Shown here: positions 10,722 to 22,400 of the stretch, in pieces
Layout of the letters: every line of letters begins with the position of its first letter
How positions within the stretch are numbered: the first letter of the stretch is position 1
DNA from: Paratrimastix pyriformis
Lineage: Eukaryota > Preaxostyla > Paratrimastigidae
DNA: 64,000 bases
NCBI GenBank assembly: GCA_027972325.1
Contig: JAPMOS010000013.1
Span: 392,501-456,500, forward strand
Direction of reading: 5' to 3'
Translations under genes and position numbers: made by a program
The notes under the pieces: model-generated
Told to the model about the DNA's origin: nothing
Database searches by the model: none
What the model saw: only the letters and a program-made list of their open reading frames with translations

Positions 10722-13314
10722 TGCGGACCGCCGAGGGAGTGCCCCGTGAGGACGAGCTTGGAGCGGAGGGGTGCCGTGGCCCGGACGTAGCCCTCGACGG
10801 CCTCGTAGTAGCGGAACTGGACCGTGAAGAAGTCCGTGATGAAGGAGACGCCCTGCACGATGCGCGAGTTGAGCGAGCTGGGCCACAGGGCCAGCAGCGG
10901 GCCCCCCATCACGTCGGCCAGCCGGATGAGCCCCGAGGGCCCCCAGGGGAGTAGTCCAGCACCGCGTCGTACGTGTCGGAGGTGCCCTGGGGATGGATGG
11001 CCGATGGAAGCCCGATGGATGGCCGATGGAAGCCCGATGGATGGCCGATGGAAGCCCGATGAGGCGGGAGAGGCAGCAGGAAGGCGCGGCGGGCCGGCCC
11101 GGTGGGAGGGAGGGACGGGGAGGGAGGGACGGGGGAGGAGGGGACGGGGGAGGGGACGGGGGAGGGGAGAGGGTGGTGTGCGCGGACCGGATGGCGATGA
11201 CGCTGGCGTTGTCGACGGGGCTGTAGAAGTCGGTGAAGCAGGCCTGCTTGTCGGCGCAGAAGTGGTAGGCGATCTGGTAGGTGGACCCGTGGGCCGCGAA
11301 GGCCTCCTGCATCATGTGCTCCTCCAGGAAGGGGTCTCCGTAGCAGATGGACGACATCAGGGCCAGGTCGACCAGCCCCAGCGGGTCCTTGGCCCCGCCC
11401 CACCGGGACATGCACCCCGCGTACGGCAGCGGGGCCCCCGGGGCTGGGGGCGGCAGGGGCTTGTCCCCGATGACCAGGTAGTCGTCCTCGGAGCCTGCGC
11501 CAGCCCACCCGGCCGGACCCGAAGGCCAGCGGTAAGCAGGCTGCGCACGGGGCGAGAATTGCCCCCCCGACTGTGCCGCCGCCGAGACGGACCGACGGTG
11601 GGCAGGGCGAGGCCGAGGGCGAAGACGATGACCCCCATCAGGCCGAAGAAGAGCATCAGCATCACCAGCAGGCAGACGCTCCCCTCGGCCGGGTGCGGCC
11701 CGAACGTCTCGTACTGAACGCCCCCCACCGCCCACCGCCAAGCCAACGAGAGGAGAAACGGACCACCGTGAGCCCTCGAGAAGGCGAGGGAGCGGCGGGG
11801 GTGGGTGGGCGGGCAGGCGGGTGGGCCTGACCTTCCTCTCCCTGCGGGCGGCGGGCGTGACCGGGGTCAGCGGGGGGTCGGTCTTGAGGTAGGGCAGCAG
11901 CGGGTGGGTCAGGTCGAAGAAGAGGCCCAGCGAGAGGGCCACGCAGACGGTGGCCGAGACGCCCATCTTCCACGAGGTCAGGAAGGACAGCGAGACGGCC
12001 AGCGTGTCCAGGGCCAGCAGGAAGCCCACCTGGCACACCAGGTAGAACAGCTGCAGCGGCCGCATCGAGGGGGGCGCCCGGGGCCGCAGCAGGGGGGTCT
12101 TCTCGACGGGCGGCAGGTAGCCGGGCAGCGGGGTGGGGCTGGGCGAGGGGAAGAGCAGGGCCGGGTCGGTCGGGTCGGCCATCAGGGCCGCCGCCTCGGC
12201 AGGCCCCGGGGCCAGGGGGTTCTCCTCCTCCACGGCTGGGGTGAACCGCTCCGGGTTGTGGCAGCAGTAGCAGCAGACCACCCCGAAGAGGTGCAGCGGG
12301 CCCTTGGCGGCCAGGGTGAGGAAGCCCGAGATGCCGAAGAGGCAGCCCAGGATGCCGAAGAGCATCGCCAGCCGGGACATGTCCAGGCTGGTGAACAGCA
12401 CCAGCCCGAAGAGCAGCACCACCATGAAGACCAGGCACAGCTTCAGCCGGTACCGCGGGTGGAACCCCAGCAGGTCCAGCACCTTGGTCACCCCGGGCAC
12501 CTTGCCGCCCGCTCGCCGGGGGCAGCAGCAGGCGGCCACCAGGGGCCGCAGCTTGCACAGCTGCTTGCAATTGAACCACAGGAAGGTCAGCACCACCCCC
12601 ACTAAGACCACCCCCACGGCCGCCAGCAGGCTGAACTGCAGCAGCCGCAGCGAGAAGCAGCCCAGCACCACGTGGGCAATGGGGAACACCAGGAAGACGG
12701 TCAGCACAATCCGCAGGCGCCAGTTGTCATGAAGCGCTGTTCGAGAGCAGGAGGAGGTGAGAAAAACGAGGGCCGCCAATCACCAGCAGACGTTTGAAGA
12801 GGAACCGGATGAGGTTGATATGCATCATGATGATCAGAGAAGCAATGTACGAGACGAAGAACAGAATCAAAGCCATAGCGATGAAGGATCCCTTCATATC
12901 AGAAGGAGCAATAGGCTCGTTACGAACGAAACCAGTTCGGAGTGGAGCGGTAATGTTGGGGGAGGATTGCTCGAAGTTGATGGAAACATCAACGGAGGAA
13001 TAGAACACACTCAGCACGAACTCTAGGCCAAGCATGATCGTGAAGAATGTTGACACAATCAAAAGATAGCCCAGATAGACGCGAGCGAGCCTAGCCGCCC
13101 AGAGAACAGTTGTTTTCCAATGGAAGAGGCACGGAGTCGTGGTCTCTTCACTGTCAAGTTCACTTTCTGTTGTTGAGGGTGTGACCGGGAAATTAACCGA
13201 TTCGAAACGAATCCCAGGAGAAAGTTTTATTGGCTCGAGATTGCTGAAGCGGACGGCTTGCGGATGGTGGATGGGCATAGCGGATTGATAGGAGTTGTCG
13301 ACCCAGTCACCCAT
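10294..13314 (-). CDS. Membrane-anchored class-3 lipase (DAG lipase-like), copy 1
   Basis: Minus-strand multi-exon gene ending in TGA at 10294. The N-terminal exon has about 65 polar residues, then hydrophobic spans (YLGYLLIVSTFFTIMLGLEF; FIAMALILFFVSYIASLIIM). More spans follow in the next exons, including VFLVFPIAHVVLGC and LLFGLVLFTSLDMSRLAMLF. The C-terminal lipase domain has the nucleophile elbow GHSLGG (about 10725-10742), AFSGPGIGDL, the acid-loop-like VVPDGDLVPRIGEP, and a CHSILRTICELS segment that likely carries the catalytic His, ending CPEVAQ. Class-3 lipases with N-terminal spans act on membrane acylglycerols such as diacylglycerol. Start chosen at the ATG of MGDWVDNSYQ (13314), which clears the end of the upstream gene; an in-frame ATG at 13458 would overlap it by 20 nt. 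Introns include a poly-C tract and a 22-bp triplication. It is a clear paralogue of 32647-35725. Confidence 0.85.
10686..10719 (-). repeat. Poly-C run (sense) in lipase intron
   Basis: Thirty-four G on the plus strand, C in the transcript, in the intron following the GHSLGG exon. Confidence 0.9.
10992..11060. repeat. 22-bp unit, three copies, in lipase intron
   Basis: Three direct copies of GATGGATGGCCGATGGAAGC plus CC, in an intron of the first lipase gene. Confidence 0.85.
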
Positions 13315-13438
13315 AGATCTGTAGCTGTCGCTTGGAAAGCCGTCCAAGTGATGGTGATGAGAGGGGTGTCGAACCAGGTCACTGGAGACCAGATGTGAAA
13401 TTCCAAATTCTGCTGCGCTGACGTTGATAAATGAAGAT

Positions 13439-16400
13439 TCATTCCGAGAAGAAATCATAAAAATTACGAGGAGCTGTTGGCGGCGTTGGCACTGTTGCTG
13501 CCGGTGGGCAGGCACCGTTGGTGACTTCCAAAATTCGTTCCCAGCTCTCTCTGCCTTGTATGAGGCGAGCTTCGGCCTCTTGTCGAAGAAGATCCAGTCT
13601 AGAGTAACAAAAGAAACATATTGAATCGTCATCCAACAATCGGAAAGCAGCAGACCTTCTTCTTTGATCGGCTTGACATGCATCCACGAAAGCCTCCACC
13701 CAGGCGCACTCTGCTCGGGCTGTCCCATCAGATGGTGGTTCCGGACTAAACGGGGTGAATCCTTTCTGACGCCGAGCCTGGTTCTAAGACAAAGGAGTCG
13801 CACCGGGAGGTGGAGCCGACCAACAGACCGCCTCGATCTGTCTTCGGGCCTCGGCGTCGAAGGGCTCGAGCAAGCGCTCGACCCGTTCGCGGAGGGCCTC
13901 CCGACGTCTGGCAGCTTCCTCCGGGGCGCCCCCCCAAAGCCAAAGGACGAGGCCCTCCTCGGCAGGGGGCAGGGGTCCTGGGGCGATCTGCACCGAGGGC
14001 GCCGGGGGCGGGAGGAGCATAAACCCGTCCACCTCGCTGCTCCGCCCGGGCCCCAGGGGCATCTGCAGGGCCGCGCAGAGGAGCCGAGCGCCCGGATCGG
14101 AGGAATTTAAGAGCCCTTCCGCGGCCAGGGTCGCAGGAGGAGGGACAGGGACGGAGGGGGTGACAAGGACGGAGGGCCCGCCCGGGGGGGGCGGAGGGGC
14201 CGTGACGGGGGCGAGCGGGGTGGCGGAGGCCTGGGGGTGGGGGGCCGGGAGGAAGACCCCCAGGATTTTGGCGAGGGCCCGGCGGTGCTCGGGGAGGGCC
14301 AGGAAGGCCCCCAGCACCTGCACCACGCCCGCGCTGGGCCGGGCCACCGAGCGGGGTGGCAGGGGCGTCGGCACGGGCGGCGGGATGGGCGAGGGGACCG
14401 GCGGGGGGAAGAGGTACGGCGGGGGGGCCGGGGAAGGGGCGGGGGGCGGTGATGGGCTGGGCGTCGGCATGCGAGGTGGAGGCAGGGCGGGTTGGGTGGG
14501 GCCATCGGCACGCCCCGTAAGGAGCAGGTGCCGCAGCAGATGCAGCAGGGCCGCCCCGTCCCGGGCCCGGGGATGCCCAGCGACGCCCTCGAAGGAAAGC
14601 GCCCCGAAAGCGGCCGTCCGGGTGGACAGGGCCAGGGTCGGGTCTGGTGCCAGGGCGGAGAGAGGAGTCTGTGAATGGGCGGCACGTTGCGGTCGTCCGG
14701 AGCGGGGACGGCGAGGGGGGGGGGAGGGGAGGAGGAGGAGGAGGAGGAGGAGGAGGAAGGAGGAGGATGTGTGGTGGTGAGGGCCAGACGCGGGCAGGCG
14801 CGGACCGCGGATGAGGTTGAGGAGGAGCTCGTCCCGGAGGGCCAGCAGGCCGGCCCCCTTCAGCTTGGCCCGCACCTCGGCCCCGTTGTGGGCCACCAGC
14901 CGGTTGAGGGTCTGCACAAGCAGCGCCGTCACTGCGACACCCCCCGCCGGGCCGGACGACCAACGTGTCGGTGACACGATGCAACCAGCCAGCCGGTGGG
15001 GGACGGGAGGCCGTGGGGGATGGGGGCGGCGGCGGACCATCGGGGAGGATGGTACCCGACCCGTCGGCGGCCATGTCGCCCAAGGTGGCCAAGTTGCGCA
15101 GCAGGACGGCGGCCTGCTCGGGGGCCAGCACGGGCCGCTCGCCCAGCAGGGCCACCAGGCCGTGCTGCAGGAGTCCCGCCAGGGCCGACCCGCCCGGCAG
15201 CTGGCGCAGGACGGCCAGACGGCCCGTCTTGGGGGTGCGCAGCATCTCCAGGTAGAGGCACTCGGCCGTCAGCAGCGCCAGCTGCGCCCCCCGCCAAGCC
15301 CGGCCAACGGCGGCAGATCGGTGAGGCCGCGGCAGGAACGAGCCGGGCGGGAGGCGCGTGCTGGGAGGGAGACATGCAGACCTGCTGCACCCAGCGGGTG
15401 GCGATGCCCTCGCCCGCGGGGCGGGGTCCTGGGAGGCCGCCATGCTGCCGGCAGCGCGAAGGACATGCGAGACAGTGAGGCGGCGGGAGAGCAGAGGCGG
15501 GGGAAGGGGGAGGGGGGAGGGGAGGGGGAGGGGAGGGAGGGGGAGGGAGGGAGGGAGGGAGGAGGGAGGGGGGGAGGAGGAGCTGGTGCACCAGACCCAG
15601 CCCGCGTCGAGGAGGGCCCCAGGAAGGAGGCCGACGTGCGGACGCACAGCCGCAGCAGCCGCACGATCCGCGACTGCGGGGCGGGAGCAGAGCGGAGCAT
15701 AGAAACGGCACGATGAGGATGATGGAAGGGCGGGTGGGTGGGTGGGGTGGGGGTGGGGGTTCGGCCCCGAGGCGGCGAGGGGCTGCGGGCCTGCATCTCG
15801 TCGAAGGAGGGCCCCCCGAAGACCCAGAGGACGGTCCGGAGGACAGGGCCCATGACCAGCTCCACCCCGCCATCGGCCGGCCCCTGCGTTTGCCGGGGGG
15901 CCGCCGGGGCGGGGCCGCTCGGGGGGAAGGCGAGTGTGGGCAGCTGGGCCGAGGTGGCCGTCTTGGAGAGGGGCGAGATGTCCAGCCCGCTGCGACAGGC
16001 ACCGCCGCCCCGCCACATGGCCCCCCGCACCAGCCCGGGACACCCATGGGGCACCCATCAAAACCAGCGCTCTGGGCGAGCATCGCGAGGCTTCGCATGG
16101 GGGCCTGATGGCCGCCAGCAGCACGGGGTGCAAGCGGCCCCCCCGGTTGGTCGTGGCGGCGGCGGTGGCGGGTGTGACAAGCAGCGGCAGGGGCGGCGGA
16201 CCGGGTGGCGAGGTCGAAGAGGGCGATGCATGTCTGGAGGCCCGTGCCGGGCCGGCCCAGGAGCAGTCTGTGCAGGGTCTCCAGCCGGCGGCCCCGCATG
16301 AAGGCCGCCCGTTGCCCCTTGGCCGTCGTCCGCAGCCAGCGGTCCAGCAGCCCCAGGCCTGCCCGCCCCACGGGGCAGCAGAGCAGGTGGTCAAGGCGGC

Positions 16401-19400
16401 GCCCGCAGGAAGGGAGCGGGAGCGTGAGAGTGCCCGGCGGGGGGGGAGGCGGACCGTGGACCCTGAGGGCCTCGAGGTCGGCCCCGAGGAGCGCGAAGAT
16501 GGGCGCCAGCGGGTAGCGGACCCCCTCGGGCCCCGCCAACCGGTCGCCCTCGGCACCGGCCGAAGCCCCAGCGGCGGGCCCCCCGCACCCCCCGGCCGCC
16601 TCGAGGGCCTCCGCTTGGGCGCGGAGGCCCGGGGCCTGCTCGAGGAGGGCGCCCCCGCGGTGCTCCTCCAGCAGGACCAGGTGCCCGTCGTCCCACGTGC
16701 TCAGCTGTCCAGGCGGGACCACCCCCCGGGCGGGCGGAGGTGGTGAGCGCCAGGGCGGCGGCGGGCTGGCCGCGGCTGGGGGGGCGGGGGGGGCGGGGGG
16801 GGGGGTGATGAGGGCGGACCAGGTCGAGGATTGCCAGGGCCGTGGGCGGGTTGGCGCGGCTCTCGGCGACGATCCAGTCCCACAGCTGCACCGAGACGGG
16901 CGCCGCGGCCGGGGCCGGTCCCGAGGGGCGCGGCGGGCCCTTGAGGGACGGCAAGACGGGCAGCAGTCGCTCTGCACCATCGGTGGGGCGTCGTGGCGTC
17001 AGGGGGCATGTGCGGGCGGGCGAAAAGTCCGGGGTGGTGTGTGTGTGTGTGTGTGGGGGGGGGGGGGGGGCATGCAGCGGCAGCGGCAGCAGCAGCGGCG
17101 TGGGGGCGGTGTGCGGACCGAGCAGCTTGAGGAGCAGCGTCCGAGCGGGCGGGGCGGGCATGGCGCGGAGCATGCTCAGCACCGGTCCAGCCCGCAGTGC
17201 TCCCCGAAGAAAGCCACGTTCTCGGGGCGCCGCAGCACCACGTCGAACAGCGCCCGGAAGGCCTGGCGGCGCCCCACCCACCCATCCACCGAGGAGGCAA
17301 ATCAGGTGCGGACGAGGGCGAGCTCACCGGCGCGAAGCGCCCGCCTTGCCTGGCGGGGGTTGGGTGCAGCTGTGGTGGTGGCGGCGGCTGGGCCGCGGAC
17401 CTGCTTGAGCGCGGCCCGGTCGGCGAAGAGGCCCGTGGCGAGCAGATCCAGGGTCACCTGCAGCCCCTCGGGCGCCACAATGTGCCGCTGGGGCCGCCCC
17501 GCAACACGGGCCCAGACAGACCCGCACAGGGCACAGGGCACAGGGCACAGGGCACAGGGCACAGGGCACAGGGCACACAGGGCACAGGGCACAGGGCACA
17601 GGGCACACAGGGCACAGGGCACACAGGGCACAGGGCACAGGGCACAGGGCACACAGGGCACAGGGCACAGGGCACAGGGCACACAGGGCACAGGGCACAG
17701 GGCACAGGGCACAGGGCACAGGGCACAGGGCACAGGGCACAGGGCACAGGGCACAGGGCACAGGGCACAGGGCACAGGGCACAGGGCACAGGGCACAGGG
17801 CACAGGGCACAGGGCACAGGGCACAGGGCACAGGGGACAGGGCACAGGGTGGCAGAGGGGGGGGAAGGGAGGGAGGGAAGGGAGGAAGGGAGGGAGGGGA
17901 GGGGAGGGAGGGAGTGAAGGGAAGGGATGGAGTGGTCGGGACCGACCTGTGCCCTGCGGGTGGGCGAGAGCTCGCTGGGGGCGGCGGCAGCGGGCGGGGC
18001 GGCCCGGTCGGCGGGCTCGGGAGATGGGGTCCGGGCCCCGTCCCGCGGAGGCGACGTGGACAGGGTCCGCGCCAGGGGCGCCCCCTCAGGGGCAGGAGTC
18101 GCGGCTGCGGGGCCCAGCAGGGGGCCGGTCGGTTGGGCCGTCGGGGCGAAGGGCCGGGCGGGGGGCGGGAGGGCGCTGGGGAGCAGCACCGGCTCGGTGA
18201 TCATCTCCAGGAGAACCTGCCCCCACGACGTGCCCATCCCACCCCGGCCCGCCGGTGAGCCCAAGCCGGGTGGGCGGGTGATCAGGCGGGTGGGCGGGCG
18301 AGCAGGCGGGTAGGCGGGCGGGCGGGACAGCAGACGAGGAATGCCTCGGAGGAGGGGCCGGGTGCCTCGGGGCCCAGGCGAACGTCCCGCACCACGTTGG
18401 CGCCGGCCCCCTGGGGGCCGTAGGCGGCGTCGAGGCGGGCCCGGAGGGCGGCCCCGTCGGGGGGGTGCGCCTCGAGGGTCAGCGCGTAGCCCAGCAGGGG
18501 CCAGCCGGCCAGCGGGCCCTCGAAGTGGCGCCTGTTGACGGGGCAGCCGGCGATCAGGTTGCTCAGGATCCGCAGGGCGGCCACCTGGACGGCCGGCCCC
18601 CGGCCCGCCAGCAGCCGCACGCAGAGCTGCATCCCCGATGGCCCGGCCCTGGGCCGGGGCGGGACGATCAGGGGGGCGGGTGCTGAGGGCTGCGCCCCGG
18701 CCTCAACGGCGGGTGCGGGTGCGGGTGCGGGTACCTGGCGCTGCTGCTGCTCCTCCTCCTCGGGCCCGCGAACGTTCGCCAGCAGGGGGGAGCACTGGTA
18801 CACATGCACGCCTGCCGTCCCGGGCCCCACGCCAAACGGCAGGCGAGATGATGAGGCAGAGGCAGAGACACGGCACCTCCCCCTCTCCACCCGGCAGTCC
18901 GCTTTGGCTCATCTTTGGGGAGGTCGATCCGGACCGCTGCCCGGCCTGGGCTGCTCGGCGCCGCAGTCCGAGAGGCGCATCCGGGTGCGGCAGGGGGGCG
19001 CGGCCCCGGCCCCGGCGGAGCCGCCCAGGGCGATGGGCACCAGGGGCCCCTGGCCGGCGGGACCCGGGCTGGACAGCTCGGCGCAGGGCCCCGGGGCGCC
19101 CTCCAGGAAGAGGGCCGGGTCGACCAGGCACAGCAGCGGGGGCCCGTGGCGGGGCTGGGCGGGCGCCACCAGGTCGGGTCCGCAGGGGCGGGTCAGGATG
19201 CCCTGCCGGTAGAGGGCCAGCGGGGCCTCGTCGCCCACGGGGCCCTCCCACAGGCACACCGGGCCCACGATCCCGCTGAAGCAGTGCCCCTGGGCCCCCG
19301 CCGGCAGGGGGCCCCCCGGGGCGGCGGGCGGGTCGGACAGGCGCGCCGCAGCGGTGGCGATCCCGTGGGCCGGGCCGCCCACCGTCACCACGAGCGGATG

Positions 19401-22400
19401 CTCCCGCGAGACGCTCTTGGGCAGGGCCGGCGGGGGCAGCCGGGCCACCACCCTGCACGCCAGCAAGGGCGCGGCGCAGGCGAGTGAAGATGGTCGCCGA
19501 CGCGAGCGCGGTCAATGGTCGCCCCCCTCCCTCCCCTCCCTCCCCCCCTCCCCGCGCGCCGTTCGGCAGGGCGCGAGGGCGGGGAGCAGGGGAAGGGGGC
19601 GCTGGGCGATGGAGCAGCGGCGGAGGCGGCGGACCGTCCGTCGACGTAGACGGTGAACTCGGCGCGGCTGTGGGCCAGGGCGACGTGGTGGAACCCGCCG
19701 AACTCCGAGAACTCGGCCTGCCCTCGGCCCGGCCCCCAGGCGGCGAAGGTGAGGAGGAGCGATGCGTGGGGCAAGGCGGGGGCCCGCGGCGGTGCGAGGG
19801 AAAAAGGAGGCTGGCGCGGACCGTGATGGGGAGCACGGTGGTGGCGCTGGGGGCGACCTCGCGGCCCCGGGCGTAGTGGAGCCGCTCCAACTCGCGGTAC
19901 TCGTCCCCCTCCGGGGGGCCCCCTCCATCGGCTCCTCGCCCGGCGGGGCGGGTGGGCGTCAGGAGCGGGGCCAGGGCCGTCTGGGCCCGGACCATGAGGC
20001 AGGCCCGGCGGGGGTCGGCCCTGGAGGGCTCCAGGAAGAGGTCCAGGGTCAGGAGCCCCTCCCCCGGGCTGACCGGCACGGGCGGGGCCGGCGCGGGGGC
20101 GCCCGAAGGCGGGGCGGCGCTGCCCCCGGGGGCGGCGGGCGAGGGCCCGGGGGACGGTCGCTTGGCGGGCTTGGCCAGGGTCCCCAGCAGCGTCGACCTG
20201 CCCGCACCACCCGGCGGACGGGGAGCGTGAGAACGCAGCAGCACGACATCCGCGTCGTCCCACCCCTCCTGCCTGTGGCCGCACCAACGGAGGCACGGAG
20301 GGGTGCGGTGGGGAGCGGCGCGGACCAGGAGAAGATGACGGCCGAGTGGGCGGCCAGGGGCAGCACCCGGATCCAGCAGGCCATGCTGTAGCCCACCTTG
20401 GGCGGCGGGAAGCTCTCCACGGGCAGCAGGCTCACGCAGCCCCCAGCCCCCTGCGCCCCCCAGCCACCACCACACCCACCCGGCAGCAGCAGCAGCATCT
20501 TTGAGCGTCCCGTCGCGGGTGAGGGGGGCGAGGCGGGCATTGTCATGGGCAGCGGAGGGAAGCGCCCGGCGGACGGTGAATGTGAAGAAGAACGGGGGGC
20601 ATGTGTGCTCGATGGTGTTGCCGATGGTGTAGAGCAGCTGCTGCTGCAGCTCCCGCTGGCGCCACTCGGCCGACCCGCCCACGGGCAGCGCAGCCTGGGG
20701 GGCGGCGGCCAGAAGACCCGCGGGCGGCGGGGCGATCCACAGGGCCAACTCGAACAGCTCCACCATCTGCCCGCCCCCGCCCGCCAGGGCGCATCGTGAT
20801 CGTGGGGCATGGTGAGGCACGGGCCCGGCCGGGGGGCATTGGGGGCACGGGGCTGGGTGAGGGAGGGGGGAGGAGGGCGACCGCGGACCTGGGGCTGGGC
20901 GATGCAGTAGCTGCCCAGCGAGGCCACCAGGTCCAGGCAGGCCTGGCGCACCTCGTCTTCCACTGGCCGCCGCCACGGGGCGAGATGGGAACGTGCCGGA
21001 GCGACGATGAAAGGCGGAAAGAGGGGCAAGCCAAGAGGCCGAGTGGTGCCGGGGACGGGCGCGGCGCGGGGCGGGGACGAGCGAAGGCCGGGAGCACGAC
21101 TCCCCATTGAGGGGAGGGGGGCGAGGAGGCGGACCGTCCTGCTGGGCCAGCCGGAGGAGGCGGGGCAGGGCCTGGGCCGCGCAGATGGCGTGCTTGTTGG
21201 TCGGGGAGGCCTCCATCAGCGCCAGGATCAGGCTCAGCATGAAGCTGCAGCCACCAGGCGGGCAGACCGAAAGACAGGCAGACAGACGGACGGACCATGA
21301 AGTCAGGGCCAGACTCCCCCATCCGCCCCCCTTCCACTCCCGGCAGCGGGATGGCCCCGTGCGGACCACTGCTCGTGCGGCACCTGGCTGAGGCAGAGGC
21401 CAATCAGCAGGGCCGCCTCGGCCGCGGCGGGGCTCCTGCGTCCCCCAAGTCCCCACGCCCACATACCCATCCGATCGGCCCGTCAGCCTCGGACCCCAAC
21501 GAAAGGGCGCGCCGGTGGCGGGAGGGGGGCAGGGCCGGGACGGGGCAAGCGGGGAGCCGACCGGAAGAGGACCCCCGCCAGGGCCGAGGGGGTGAAGCTT
21601 TCCTGGTGGTAGGCGGCGGTCTCGACCGACCGGGTGGCCTCCTCCCTGTGGTGAGACATCGGCCCCCCAGAACAGAAAAGCGACTCGTGTGCAGCAGCTG
21701 CATCGGGGCAGGGACCGAGGAGGTCGGGCGGCGGTGCTGCCGGGGCGGCTGGGCAAGCAGACTTTGGGAAGGACGGGGCGGAGGACGAGGGGGCGATGGA
21801 GAAGGCCGGGATGCTGACGGAGACCGGGAAGCGGCCCTGGAAGGAGGCCGACGGGCAGGGCGAGGGGCCCCGCTCGGGCTGCGAGTGCAGGCTGCTCGAG
21901 TCGTCGTCCGGGGGGAATTCCCGCAGCCCGTGGCCGGGGCCGCCGGGATAGGGTGAGGTGATGGCCCCCGATGAGACCCGGCGGCCGGCCGTGGGGGCGC
22001 CGCCGGCGGCCATGAGGGCCAGCCGCGAGCCGCTCCGCAGGGAGGAGGCCTTCAGGGGCGGGGTCACGGTCCGCAGGATGGGGTGCCCGTCGAGGGCCGC
22101 CGCCGCTCCGGCCCCGGGCAGCTTGAGGGACTGCAGGTCCGAGACCGACCGCCGGTGCTGCGGGGCCGGCGGGGAGCGGGGCGGACAGGTCGCCACGACG
22201 GGGGAGAGCGCGGAAAGGCCACGCGGGGCCGCTGCCATGGCGAACGAGGGCGCCCCGGGCGACCCGTCCAGCGGGGGCCCGCGCAGGTTGGGCAGCGGGG
22301 TGCTGAAGAGCAGCCGGGGCAGCTGCTGGGTCAGCGAGAGCGGCACCGGGAAGGGCAGCGGGTTCCGCCGGAGGCGGGCCGAGAGGTGGTACCCCGGGCA

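Noticed and set aside
13424-13760. Separate small gene encoding an 86-codon frame
   Set aside because: A 45-nt GTCTGT...TTAG intron joins it in phase to the giant gene, so it is best read as that gene's last exon.
12727-13803. Lipase copy 1 starting at about 13803
   Set aside because: The first 115 residues of that frame overlap the last exon of the giant gene in another frame and have no ATG with good context; the ATG at 13314 is preferred.
17324-17845. Cys/Pro/Leu repeat protein on the minus strand
   Set aside because: It is only the translated GGGCACA minisatellite within an intron of the giant gene.
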